This document shows, piece by piece, positions 52,316 to 61,458 of a stretch of DNA of 64,000 bases. The DNA is taken from NCBI RefSeq assembly GCF_024505085.1, contig NZ_JANIBC010000006.1, positions 1 to 64,000 of the forward strand, written 5' to 3'. The notes under the pieces are model-generated. The model made no database searches. It had not been told where the DNA came from and saw only the letters and a list, made by a program, of their open reading frames with translations. This DNA is from Parvularcula maris (GTDB lineage Bacteria > Pseudomonadota > Alphaproteobacteria > Caulobacterales > Parvularculaceae). Both the position numbers and the translations under genes were made by a program. Position 1 is the stretch's first letter; every line of letters begins with the position of its first letter.

Positions 52316-55300
52316 ACAAGCTCATCCGCTGGTTCGTCGACAGCCGCGTCGCGGCGAACCTTCTGGCCGTCTTCCTGGTGGCGGCGGGCTTCGTCAGTGC
52401 ACGGGGCCTCACCGTCCGCCTCTTCCCCGATGTCGAGCCCTACGCCATCAACATCACCGTGCCCTATCCCGGCGCCTCCCCCGAGGAGGTCGAGGAGGGC
52501 ATCATCGAGCCCATCGAGGAGCAGGTGCAGGGCCTCGACGGGGTGCGCAAGATCGATGCTCTGGCTGCGGAGAATGTCGGCAACATCATCGTCTCGCTCG
52601 ATTTCGGTGAGGACACGGCGGACCTCGCCAACGATGTGCGCAACGCTGTCAACCAGATCACCGTCTTCCCCGAGCAGGCCGAAGAGCCCCTCATCTCGGA
52701 GATCAAGAGCGAGGAGGTGGTCGCCCAGGTGGTCCTCTCGGGCAACCGCGACCCCATCGAGCTGAAGAAGCTCGCCGACGACCTTCGCGCACGCTTCCTC
52801 GACAGCCCCGAGATCAGCCGGGTGCAGATCGTCGGCGTGCCGGAGTACCTGATCGAGATCGAAGTGCCCTCGGCCAGGCTCGAAGCGCTCGGCCTCTCCC
52901 TCGACGACATCGCCAGGCGGATTGCCGCTCGCTCCTTGGAGCTCTCCGGCGGCGAGGTGGAGGGGCAGCAGAGCCGTTACCTCGTGCGCACCCTGGGCGA
53001 GGCTGAGATCGGCGAGGAGTTCGGCAAGATCGTCGTCCTCACCTCCGAGGAGAACGCGCCGGTCCTTCTCGAGGATATTGCCGAGATCAGCGACGGCCTT
53101 GACGAGACCCCCTTGCGCACTTTTCTCGACGACCGCCCCGCCGTGGGGCTCAACGTCTTCCGCATCGGCGACGAGCAGATCTTCAACCTGACCGACGACG
53201 TCAAGGAAGTGCTGGCCGAGGCGGACAGCTTCCTGCCGCCGGGGGTCGAGGCCACCTTGTTCGTGGACCGCTCCGTGGAGCTCAACGGCCGGGTGGACCT
53301 TCTTATTCGCAACGGCCTGATCGGCTTCGTGCTGATCTTCGTGCTGCTGCTTCTGTTCCTCGATGTGCGCGTCGCCTTCTGGGTGGGTGTCGGCGTCGCC
53401 ATCAGCTTTGTTGGTGCCTTCATCCCCATGGCGGTGGCGGGCATCCCGATCAGCCAGCTCTCTCTCTTCGGCTTCATCCTCGCCATCGGCATCGTCGTCG
53501 ACGACGCCATCGTGGTGGGCGAGAACATCTACGCCACCGTCGAGGAGGGTGAGGACGATCCCAAGCAAGCGGCCAAGCGCGGCACCATCCGCGTCGCCTC
53601 GCCGGTCTTCTTCTCGGTCTCGACCACCGTCGCCGCCTTCCTGCCGCTGATGTTCGTGCCATCCACGGTAGGGCAGTTCATCGGCGACATCGCCTTCGTG
53701 GTCTGCGCCGTTCTGGTCCTGTCGCTGATCGAGAGCTTCTACATCCTGCCCCAGCACCTCAGCCACCTGCACGACAGGAAGCCCGGCAAGCTGTCGATCA
53801 GGCGCTACGCCGATCCCCTAAGGAACAAGGTGGCTGCGGGCCTCGACAGCTTCTCGGAGAAGCAGCTTCGCCCAACCATCCGCTTCGCCGTGGCCAAACC
53901 CTTCGCCACCGCGCTCTTCGCCTTCGCGGCACTGGTGGCGACCTTCTCGCTCTTCTCCGGCAGGCTGATCACGACGATCTTCTTCCCGGAGATCGAGGGC
54001 AATTTCGTCACCGCGCAGCTCCAGCTCGCCGAGGGCACCTCCGAGGTCCAGACCACCAAGGCCGTGCGCCGCATCCTCGACGGGGCGGAGGAAGCCGCCC
54101 GCCGCGTCGCCGAGGACAGCGGCACGCCGGAAGAGGAAGTGGTGGAAGGCGTCCTTTGGGCCCTGGGCCAGAGCATCGCCGGGCCGGATGTCGGCAACTA
54201 CGTGACCTCCGGCGGGGCGGCGGCGAACTACGCCCAGATCGAGGTGGAGATCCAGGACGCCGCCGAGCGCAACTTCACCGCCGAAGCCTTCGAGACCGCC
54301 TGGCGCGACGCCACCGGCGCCATACCCGGCGCCCAGCGCCTCAACTTCACCTTCAACCTCGTCGCCGCCACCCTGCCCGTCCAGATCCAGGTGCTGAGCA
54401 CCGACGAAGAGGCCGCCCGCGAGGTGGCCGGTAAGCTCCGTGCCGAGATGGAAGGTTATCAGGGGGTCTTCGACATCTCCGACGACCGCTTCCGCTCCAC
54501 CGGCGAGGTGCAGATCAGCCTCCTGCCCGAAGCCGCTTCCTTCGGCGTCGATCTTCAGACCGTGGCCACCGCCGTGCGCGCCAGCTTCTTCGGCGCCGAG
54601 GCGGCTCGCATCCAGCGCGACCGCGAGGAGATCGAGGTGCGCGTCCGCCTGCCCCAGGAGGAGCGCCAGACCATCGAGGACATCAAGCGGCGCAAGATCA
54701 TCCTCGGCGATGTCGCCGTACCCATCAGCGCCGTGGCCGACATCACCGTGGGCCAGGCACCCTCCACCATCACCCGCATCGACACGCGGCGGGTCTTCGT
54801 TCTGTCGGCCGATGTGGACAGCTCCCTCACCACCGGGGGCGAGGTGACCCAGCGCGTCCTCGCCGAAGCCTGGCCGGAGATCGCGGCGGACTACCCCAAT
54901 GTCTCGGTCCAGCCCGGCGGTGACCAGGAGGAGCAGGCCCGCGCTCTCCCCGCCCTCCTGCGCAACTTCCTCCTGGCGATCTTCTGCATCTACGCGCTGC
55001 TCGCGCTCGCGTTCCGAAGCTACACCCAGCCGCTGATCGTCCTGTCGGTCATCCCCTTCGGTCTGATCGGCGCCTTTATCGGCCACGCCATGCTGGGGCT
55101 GCAGATCAGCCTCCTGTCGATCTTCGGCATCATCGGCCTTTCCGGGGTGATCATCAACGACGCCCTGCTGATGGTCGACTACATCAACGAGAACGTCTCC
55201 CGCGGCATGGAGATCGGCAAGGCGGTGGTGGACGCCGCCGTGAAGCGTTTCCGCCCGATCATCCTCACCTCGCTGACGACCTTCTTCGGGGTGACGCCCA

Positions 55301-55509
55301 TCGTGCTCGAAACCTCGGTGCAAGCGGCTTTCCTGAAGCCCACGGCGGTCTCCTTGGGTTTCGGCATCCTCTTCGGCACGGTGGTGCTGATGGTCCTCGT
55401 TCCTGCCATGACCATGCTGCACTACCGGTGCCGCGAGGGTGCCAGCCGGGCCAAGGCGAAAGTGAAGGGTTGGGTGAAGGACAAGGCGGGCGGAGCGCAG
55501 ACGGCGTAA
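52312..55509 (+). CDS. RND efflux pump (AcrB/HAE family)
   Basis: A 1065-residue resistance-nodulation-division transporter: twelve membrane helices and two large periplasmic loops. The acidic pair for proton relay is in the fourth helix (AIGIVVDDAIVVGENI), and the second half repeats the fold (SIFGIIGLSGVIINDALLMV). It exports drugs or other amphiphiles with proton energy; the substrate range is not readable. Sequence style (VAANLLAVFLVAAGFVSARG, PYPGASPEEVEEGIIEPIEE) is of the non-E. coli AcrB branch common in marine bacteria. Cotranscribed with the adaptor. Confidence 0.95.
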   Translation: MNKLIRWFVDSRVAANLLAVFLVAAGFVSARGLTVRLFPDVEPYAINITVPYPGASPEEVEEGIIEPIEEQVQGLDGVRKIDALAAENVGNIIVSLDFGEDTADLANDVRNAVNQITVFPEQAEEPLISEIKSEEVVAQVVLSGNRDPIELKKLADDLRARFLDSPEISRVQIVGVPEYLIEIEVPSARLEALGLSLDDIARRIAARSLELSGGEVEGQQSRYLVRTLGEAEIGEEFGKIVVLTSEENAPVLLEDIAEISDGLDETPLRTFLDDRPAVGLNVFRIGDEQIFNLTDDVKEVLAEADSFLPPGVEATLFVDRSVELNGRVDLLIRNGLIGFVLIFVLLLLFLDVRVAFWVGVGVAISFVGAFIPMAVAGIPISQLSLFGFILAIGIVVDDAIVVGENIYATVEEGEDDPKQAAKRGTIRVASPVFFSVSTTVAAFLPLMFVPSTVGQFIGDIAFVVCAVLVLSLIESFYILPQHLSHLHDRKPGKLSIRRYADPLRNKVAAGLDSFSEKQLRPTIRFAVAKPFATALFAFAALVATFSLFSGRLITTIFFPEIEGNFVTAQLQLAEGTSEVQTTKAVRRILDGAEEAARRVAEDSGTPEEEVVEGVLWALGQSIAGPDVGNYVTSGGAAANYAQIEVEIQDAAERNFTAEAFETAWRDATGAIPGAQRLNFTFNLVAATLPVQIQVLSTDEEAAREVAGKLRAEMEGYQGVFDISDDRFRSTGEVQISLLPEAASFGVDLQTVATAVRASFFGAEAARIQRDREEIEVRVRLPQEERQTIEDIKRRKIILGDVAVPISAVADITVGQAPSTITRIDTRRVFVLSADVDSSLTTGGEVTQRVLAEAWPEIAADYPNVSVQPGGDQEEQARALPALLRNFLLAIFCIYALLALAFRSYTQPLIVLSVIPFGLIGAFIGHAMLGLQISLLSIFGIIGLSGVIINDALLMVDYINENVSRGMEIGKAVVDAAVKRFRPIILTSLTTFFGVTPIVLETSVQAAFLKPTAVSLGFGILFGTVVLMVLVPAMTMLHYRCREGASRAKAKVKGWVKDKAGGAQTA

Positions 55510-55516
55510 CTATCGC

Positions 55517-55664
55517 CCCCCTCTCCCGTTCACGGGAGAGGGGCCGGGGGTGAGGGGGTTCTGGGCGCAGGTCTTGTTAGCAAGCGCAGCAGAACGGCTT
55601 CGCCGATCCCCTCACCCAAAGTCTGCTACCGCAGCCTTTGACCTCTCCCGCAGGCGGGAGAGGT
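55517..55664. repeat. Intergenic repeat family R2, copy 4
   Basis: Hairpin CCTCTCCCGTTCACGGGAGA GG, then GGGGGTGAGGGGG, CCCCTCACCCAAAGTCTGCT, and hairpin CCTCTCCCGCAGGCGGGAGA GG. It begins seven bases after the pump stop codon. The rest of the gap to uvrC (55665-55777) is C-rich with nothing recognisable. Confidence 0.8.
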
Positions 55665-55777
55665 AGGCCTCCTGGAAAACCACCTACCAACCCGTAACGC
55701 CCCCATCCCCCCTCCCCGCCTAGTCACGGAATCGCGCGTCCGCTAAGCGCCCGAATCCTCTAAACCCCTGGGAGAGC

Positions 55778-57697
55778 ATGAGCGAGACGGCGGAGAGAAC
55801 CCTGAAAGGCCACGAGCTGATCGCCGACGAGGTGCGCCGCCTGCCGCAGAGGCCGGGGGTCTACCGCATGTTCGGCGAGGGCGGCGAGGTTCTCTATGTG
55901 GGCAAGGCCAAGAGCCTAAAGAACCGCGTCTCGAACTACGCCACGCTGAACGGCCACTCGAACCGCATCGCGCGCATGATCGCCGAGACCCGCGCCATGG
56001 AGTTCGTGGTTACGGACAGTGAGACCGAGGCACTGCTGCTCGAAGCGAACCTCATCAAGTCGCTCCGCCCACGGTATAACGTCCTTCTGCGCGACGATAA
56101 GAGCTTCTCCTCGATCCTCATCGCCAAGGACCACGCCTTCCCGCAGATCCTCAAGCACAGAGGCCGCCAGAAGCGCCCCGGCGAGTATTTCGGCCCCTTC
56201 GCCTCCGCCAACGCCGTGAACCAGGGGCTGACGACCCTGCAGAAGGCCTTCCTCCTCCGCTCCTGCACGGACTCTGTGTTCGAGAACCGCGAGCGCCCCT
56301 GCCTCCTCTACCAGATCAAGCGCTGCGCCGCTCCGTGTACGGGCGTTGTGAGCGAGGCCGAGTACGCGGACCTCGTCAGCGAAGCTATCACCTTCCTGCG
56401 CGGCGGCAGCAAGGCGGTGCAGGCGGAGCTTTCCGCCGGGATGGAGAAGGCCGCCGAGGAGCTCGACTTCGAAGGCGCGGCGCGGCTGCGCGACCGCATC
56501 CGTGCGCTGGCGCTCCTTCAGGAGAGCCAAGGCATCAACCCCGGCTCGGTGGAGGAGGCGGACGTCTTCGCCGCCTATGCCGATGGTGGCCAGACCTGCA
56601 TCCAGGCCTTCTTCTTCCGTGCGGGCCAGAACCTCGGCTCGAAGGCATTCTTTCCAAAGGCTGATAAGGAAGAGACGGCGGCAGCGGTTCTGCAGAGCTT
56701 CATCGCCCAGTTCTATGACGGCCAGATGCCGCCGCGCACCGTCTTCATCTCCGAAGACATCGAGGACCAGGCCCTCCTTGCCGACGCCCTCTCGGTCAGC
56801 GCCGACCGGCGCGTCGAGATCCTCACCCCCCAGCGCGGCGAGAAGCGTGCGCTGGTCAAGCACGCCTTGATGAACGCCCGCGAGGCGCTTGGCCGCCGTC
56901 TCGCCGATACCGCCAGCCAGAAGAAGCTCATGGCCGCCCTCTGCGAAACGCTCGAGCTCACCGGCCCGCCCTCCCGCGTCGAGTGCTACGACAACTCGCA
57001 CCTAGGCGGCACCCAGATGGTGGGTGCCATGATCGTCTCCGGCGAGGAGGGCTTCGAGAAGCAGAAATACCGCAAGTTCAACATCAAGAGCGAGGAGATC
57101 GCCCCCGGCGACGATTTCGGCGCCATGCGCGAGGTCCTGACCCGCCGCTTCTCGCGCCTCGTCAAGGAGAGCGCTCCGGGCCAGGACGACTGGCCGTCGC
57201 TCATCGTCATCGACGGCGGCCTCGGCCAGCTCTCGGCGGCCAAATCCGCCATGGAGGACCAGGGCATTCGCGTCGGCCCGGACATTGAGGGCGGCGAGAT
57301 CATGCTGCTCTCTATCGCGAAGGCCCGGCGAGAGAACACGCGCGGCGAGCGCCTGGCCGACCGCTCCGCCTCGGCCATCGACCAGTTCTTCGCGCCGGGC
57401 CGCCAGCCCTTCATGCTGCCGCCCCGCTCGCCGGTGCTCTACTATTTGCAGCGTTTGCGCGATGAAGCCCACCGCTTCGTCATTGGTGCTCAGCGTGCGA
57501 AGCGAACCAAGCAGATGGTGCAGAACCCGCTGGATGCCATCGAAGGCGTCGGGGCCAGCCGCAAAAAGGCCCTCCTCCACCATTTCGGCTCGGCCAAGGG
57601 GGTCAGCCGCGCGAAGGCTGCGGACCTGATGGCGGTGGAGGGTATTTCGGAAAGCCTGGCGGAGAGGATCTATGATCACTTTCATCCGGGCGGGTGA
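55778..57697 (+). CDS. uvrC: Excinuclease ABC subunit C
   Basis: A 639-residue UvrC. The N-terminal GIY-YIG nuclease (about 25-105) has [19 protein letters not shown]; a Cys cluster region is at [13 protein letters not shown]; the UVR domain for UvrB contact is about 210-245; the RNase H-like nuclease with [16 protein letters not shown] (Asp) and [12 protein letters not shown] follows; a helix-hairpin-helix pair ends it ([32 protein letters not shown]). It makes both incisions in nucleotide excision repair. An R4 repeat follows the stop. Confidence 0.97.
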   Translation: MSETAERTLKGHELIADEVRRLPQRPGVYRMFGEGGEVLYVGKAKSLKNRVSNYATLNGHSNRIARMIAETRAMEFVVTDSETEALLLEANLIKSLRPRYNVLLRDDKSFSSILIAKDHAFPQILKHRGRQKRPGEYFGPFASANAVNQGLTTLQKAFLLRSCTDSVFENRERPCLLYQIKRCAAPCTGVVSEAEYADLVSEAITFLRGGSKAVQAELSAGMEKAAEELDFEGAARLRDRIRALALLQESQGINPGSVEEADVFAAYADGGQTCIQAFFFRAGQNLGSKAFFPKADKEETAAAVLQSFIAQFYDGQMPPRTVFISEDIEDQALLADALSVSADRRVEILTPQRGEKRALVKHALMNAREALGRRLADTASQKKLMAALCETLELTGPPSRVECYDNSHLGGTQMVGAMIVSGEEGFEKQKYRKFNIKSEEIAPGDDFGAMREVLTRRFSRLVKESAPGQDDWPSLIVIDGGLGQLSAAKSAMEDQGIRVGPDIEGGEIMLLSIAKARRENTRGERLADRSASAIDQFFAPGRQPFMLPPRSPVLYYLQRLRDEAHRFVIGAQRAKRTKQMVQNPLDAIEGVGASRKKALLHHFGSAKGVSRAKAADLMAVEGISESLAERIYDHFHPGG

Positions 57698-57711
57698 AGC
57701 CTCTCAAACCG

Positions 57712-57812
57712 CTTTCCCACGGCGTAGGCGAAGCCGTAGACCGTGGGACCCATCTCTTGAGGTCAATCCTCATCGAACCGGCGGGAGATGGGTGCCACGG
57801 TCAAGCCGTGGC
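57712..57812. repeat. Intergenic repeat family R4, copy 2
   Basis: TTTCCCACGGCGTAGGCGAA and GACCGTGGGACCCAT match copy 1 at 20821; the right half ends GCCACGGTCAAGCCGTGGCA. It lies between uvrC and the convergent ABM-like gene. Confidence 0.75.
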
Positions 57813-57831
57813 AAAGCGTCGAAGGGGCAAC

Positions 57832-58161
57832 CTAACCCCCAACTACCTGCCGCGGGTTCGGGAACACCTCATAATGAGCGCAGCGCTCGTCCCAGTGCTC
57901 CAGCACCGGCTTCACCACGTCGGGGATATGCGCCGCCTCGTAGTCCTCGCCCATGAAGGCTTTCACCGCGTCCCAGCTCTCGAACCAGATGATGGTCGCG
58001 AACTCCGTCTCGGTGCCGAGCTCTCGGCGCATGGTGTCGATGCCGAGAAAGCCCGCATCGGTCCGTGCCTCGATCATCGGGATCACCTCTTCGGCGAGAA
58101 GCCGCTGATAGGTGTCGGCGTTCTCCTTGCTCGTCCAACCGCGCCAGTGCCTGCAGATCAT
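57832..58161 (-). CDS. Small ferredoxin-like (ABM-type) monooxygenase-fold protein
   Basis: A 109-residue protein. The pattern KENADTYQRLLAEEVIPMIE, then GFLGIDTMRRELG and FATIIWFESWDAVKAFMGED fits the dimeric alpha-beta barrel of antibiotic biosynthesis monooxygenase-like proteins. Members act on small aromatics or haem, or have no known activity. No partner genes suggest a substrate. Function is therefore only a fold-level guess. Confidence 0.7.
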   Translation of the reverse strand: MICRHWRGWTSKENADTYQRLLAEEVIPMIEARTDAGFLGIDTMRRELGTETEFATIIWFESWDAVKAFMGEDYEAAHIPDVVKPVLEHWDERCAHYEVFPNPRQVVGG

Positions 58162-58274
58162 CCGCTTCTCCTCTTTTCCGGCTCAGCCCTACGCCGGAAC
58201 AGTGGCGGCAGGCCAGCCGGCTTGACCGCCGAGCTGCGATCCGGCGTCATCAGGGGCGAAGGGGAGAGACAACC

Positions 58275-58745
58275 ATGATCCTACCGGCAATGACCGCCGC
58301 TCTGCTGCTCACCCAGCAGCCCGCCATGCGCCTCAGCGAGGAGTCCGCGCAGGAGATCCTGACGGGCTGCCGCGCTTTTGCGGAGGAGAACGAGCTGACC
58401 ATCGCTATCGCCGTACTCGACGACCGGCTCTCCATGCTCGCCTACCGCCGCATGGACAGCCTGCGCGAGGGACCGGCGAAACTGGCCGTGCGCAAGGCGG
58501 AGTACGCCGCCGAGTGGGGTTCGGAGACCAGGAGACTAGCCGACGCTGTCGGGGAAGGACGCCTCGGCTGGGCCTTCACCTCGGGCGGCCCGCCGATCGA
58601 GGGCGGGGTGCCGGTCTATACTTCCGAGGGTGTGCTGCTCGGCGGGGTGGGCGTCTCCGGCGCCTCCGCCGCCGACGATGCGCTCTGCGCCAAGGCAGGC
58701 ATCGAGCGGGCAGGGCTCAAACCCGCCCGTCCGCCTGCTGACTAA
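58275..58745 (+). CDS. GlcG/HbpS-family haem-binding-fold protein
   Basis: A 156-residue protein with a short hydrophobic N-terminus (1-13) and the DUF336 fold: LTIAIAVLDDRLSMLAYRRM, KLAVRKAEYAA, and the Gly-rich GGVPVYTSEGVLLGGVGVSG then DDALCAKAGIE. Family members include HbpS and GlcG-like proteins; some bind haem. The start at 58275 has GGGGAGAG about 8 bases upstream. The N-terminus could act as a weak export signal. Convergent with pepA, five bases apart. Confidence 0.85.
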   Translation: MILPAMTAALLLTQQPAMRLSEESAQEILTGCRAFAEENELTIAIAVLDDRLSMLAYRRMDSLREGPAKLAVRKAEYAAEWGSETRRLADAVGEGRLGWAFTSGGPPIEGGVPVYTSEGVLLGGVGVSGASAADDALCAKAGIERAGLKPARPPAD

Positions 58746-58750
58746 AGGCC

Positions 58751-60202
58751 TCAGCCCTCGTTCTGGCGCACCCAGGCGTCGAGGAGCTGGACGCCGAAGC
58801 CGGTGGCACCCTTTGGGCTCATATCGGTGTCCTTCTTGAGCCAGGCCGTGCCTGCGATGTCGAGATGCGCCCAGGGCATGTCCTTCTCCACGAAGCGCGA
58901 CAGGAACGCCGCCGCCGAGGACGAGCCGCCGTCCCTTCCGCCGATATTCTTCATGTCGGCCACGTCGGACTTGATCATCTCGCGGTGCGCGTCGGCCAGC
59001 GGCATGCGCCACAGGCTGTCGCCGGTGTCCTTGGCGGCGGCCATGAGGTCCTCCGCCAGGCCGTCATGCTCGGTGAAGAGGCCCGCATGCTCGTTGGCGA
59101 GCGCGATCAGGATGGCGCCCGTCAGCGTGGCGAGGTCCACCATCGCCTTGGGCTTCACCCGCTCCTGCGCGTAGGTCAGCACGTCGCCGAGGACGAGGCG
59201 CCCCTCGGCGTCCGTGTTGAGGATCTCTACCGTCTGGCCGGACATGGAGGTGACGATATCGCCGGGGCGCTGCGCCTTGCCGTCGGGCATGTTCTCGACG
59301 AGACCGACGAGGCCCACCACGTTGCACTTGGCCTTGCGCCCGGCCACCGCCTTCATGGCGCCGACGACGGCCGCCGAGCCGCCCATGTCCATCTTCATCT
59401 CGTCCATGTTCGCGCCGGGCTTCAGCGAGATGCCGCCGGTGTCGAAGGTCACGCCCTTGCCGATCAGCGCCAGGGGCTTGTCGCCGTCCTTGCCGCCGTT
59501 CCAGCGCATGACCACCATCTGGCTCTCGCGCACCGAGCCCAGACCGACGCCGAGCAGCATGTGCATGCCGAGCTGCTCCATGGCCTTCTCGCCGAGCACC
59601 TCGACCTCGACGCCGAGGCCTTCGAGTTCGTCGCGGCAGATGGCGGCGTAGCTCTCCGGGTAGAGAACGTTCGGCGGCTCGGAGACGAGGTCACGGGCGA
59701 GGGCCACCCCCTCGTTGAGGGCCTTGAGGTCACCGTAGCCCGCTTCCGCGCCCGCCTCGTCCGTTAGGATGGTGATCTTGCGGAGCTTGGCGAGGTCCCC
59801 CTCTTCAGCGCGTCGCCGGTACTTGTCGAAAGTGTAGGAGCGCATGGCCGCGCCATAGGCGACCTCCTTGGCCGCACCATCCGGCGCCGCGATGGCGATC
59901 TCCTCGAAGCGCTTGCCCGCGAGCGCCGCCGCCTTGCCGCCGAGCTTGCGCATCGCGGTGGTGTCGGAAGCCGCGCTCTCGCCCTGGCCGATCAGCATGA
60001 TCGTCACCGCTTCCATCGCCGCCGGTCCGGCGAGGCTCACCGTCTGGCCCGCCTTGCCGGTGAAGTCCGAAGCCTTCGCCGCGCGCTTGATATCGTCCGC
60101 GGCCCCCTCCAAACCTGCCGGGAGCTTGGGCTCGGCGTCCTTGGCGACGGGAACGACGATCAGGCCCGTCTGCGGAACCTTGTTGGTGAAGTTTAATTGC
60201 AT
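58751..60202 (-). CDS. pepA: Leucyl aminopeptidase
   Basis: A 483-residue M17 aminopeptidase. The family signature NTDAEGRLVLGDVLTYA is present, with metal ligands also in LIGKGVTFDTGGISLKPG and KMDMGGSAAVVG. It removes N-terminal residues from peptides with two bound metal ions. The start is the ATG at 60202; the frame to 60280 upstream overlaps the divergent lptF promoter region. It diverges from lptF over 107 bases. Confidence 0.95.
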   Translation of the reverse strand: MQLNFTNKVPQTGLIVVPVAKDAEPKLPAGLEGAADDIKRAAKASDFTGKAGQTVSLAGPAAMEAVTIMLIGQGESAASDTTAMRKLGGKAAALAGKRFEEIAIAAPDGAAKEVAYGAAMRSYTFDKYRRRAEEGDLAKLRKITILTDEAGAEAGYGDLKALNEGVALARDLVSEPPNVLYPESYAAICRDELEGLGVEVEVLGEKAMEQLGMHMLLGVGLGSVRESQMVVMRWNGGKDGDKPLALIGKGVTFDTGGISLKPGANMDEMKMDMGGSAAVVGAMKAVAGRKAKCNVVGLVGLVENMPDGKAQRPGDIVTSMSGQTVEILNTDAEGRLVLGDVLTYAQERVKPKAMVDLATLTGAILIALANEHAGLFTEHDGLAEDLMAAAKDTGDSLWRMPLADAHREMIKSDVADMKNIGGRDGGSSSAAAFLSRFVEKDMPWAHLDIAGTAWLKKDTDMSPKGATGFGVQLLDAWVRQNEG

Positions 60203-60309
60203 TTCGTTACTCTCCCGTCCGTGAAGGCTCGTCTCTTCTTGTGTGGCCGTGCTAGGCCGCTCGGGCCTCCGTGGGAACACCCTGCGGCACTAACGAGTAG
60301 GGGAGCCCG

Positions 60310-61458
60310 TTGAGCCGTCTCGACCGCTATCTGTTCAAAGCGTCCCTGATGCCGTTCCTGCTCATCCTGGTCTGCACCACCGCCGTGGCCTGGCTGACCC
60401 AAGTGCTGCAGCGCATGGACGTGATCGTGGACGATGGCGGAACGATCCTCGCCTTCGCCAAGATCACCCTGCTTCTGGTGCCGAGCCTGGTGGGCATCGT
60501 GATCCCGGTCGCGCTCCTCGCCGCCTGTCTCTACGTTCTCAACGTGCTGATGGTGGACAGCGAGATCCCCGTCATGCGCGCGGCGGGGGCGAGCCGCTTT
60601 CGAATCACCCGCGCGCTTCTCCTCTTGGGCGTGCTCGCGGCGGGAGCCGTCGCGCTGATCAATCTCGATCTAGGACCGAAGAGCCACCGCTCCTTGCGGA
60701 CCACGCTTTGGGACGTGCGCTCCAACATCGCGTCGAGCCTCGTGCGCGACCAGGTCTTCGCACCGGTCGCGGGAGGGATCACCTTCTACGCCGAAGACGT
60801 ACGCCCCGGCGATCAGTATGTGGGCATCCACATCCACGACGCCCGCGACGACAAGGTGCTGACCACCTACACGGCGGAGAACGGGCTGTTCACCGTGATC
60901 GGCCTCGATCCGCAGCTCTTCCTCCTGCGCGGCACGATCCAGCGCGAGAACCTCGAGACGGGCAAGATCGACATCGTCCGCTTCACCGAGACCTCGGTCG
61001 ATCTCGCCGATTTCGGCGGCAGGGACCCTGGTGACCGGCCCTGGCAGAGCGAGGAGCGGTTCCTTTCCGAGCTCATGAACCCCGATCTCAACCGCCCCTA
61101 CAATCAGCGCTACCAGGGCCTGTTCCTGGCCGAGGCCCATGCCCGCCTCGCCACGCCGCTCTACTGTGTCGCCTTCGTGCTGATCGCGGGCTCGTTCATG
61201 CTGTCGGCCACCACCAGCAGGCGGGGCTACGGCAAGCGGATCGCCATGGCGGCGGGGGCCGCCGGCCTCATCCGTATCTTAGGGTTCCTGGTGCAGAGCG
61301 CAGCGGCCGACGCCGCCGTCCTGAACCCGCTTCAGTACGCCATTCCGGCCCTCGCCATCGTCGTGGCCAGCGTCTCCTTGTCGAACAGGGTGGGGATCGG
61401 CCCTTCCCGGCCCAGTGCCGCCCGCCGCGAGTTCGGTCCGGTGGAGAGCCCGGCATGA
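60310..61458 (+). CDS. lptF: LPS export permease LptF
   Basis: A 382-residue YjgP/YjgQ-family permease. Three helices at each end (about 10-120 and 275-365) flank a periplasmic jellyroll domain (about 130-260). With LptG and the LptB ATPase it extracts LPS from the inner membrane. It starts at TTG (60310) with AGGGGAG five bases upstream. It overlaps lptG by four bases (ATGA). Confidence 0.93.
   Translation: MSRLDRYLFKASLMPFLLILVCTTAVAWLTQVLQRMDVIVDDGGTILAFAKITLLLVPSLVGIVIPVALLAACLYVLNVLMVDSEIPVMRAAGASRFRITRALLLLGVLAAGAVALINLDLGPKSHRSLRTTLWDVRSNIASSLVRDQVFAPVAGGITFYAEDVRPGDQYVGIHIHDARDDKVLTTYTAENGLFTVIGLDPQLFLLRGTIQRENLETGKIDIVRFTETSVDLADFGGRDPGDRPWQSEERFLSELMNPDLNRPYNQRYQGLFLAEAHARLATPLYCVAFVLIAGSFMLSATTSRRGYGKRIAMAAGAAGLIRILGFLVQSAAADAAVLNPLQYAIPALAIVVASVSLSNRVGIGPSRPSAARREFGPVESPA

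Noticed and set aside
52108-55422. Two long minus-strand open frames (554 and 534 codons) opposite the RND pump gene
   Set aside because: They mirror the pump codons, are His/Asp/Gly/Glu-rich without domain logic, and the plus-strand protein is complete and conserved.
24563-55664. R2 repeats as insertion sequences
   Set aside because: They are only about 130-150 bases, have no transposase and no visible target duplications; listed as repeats.
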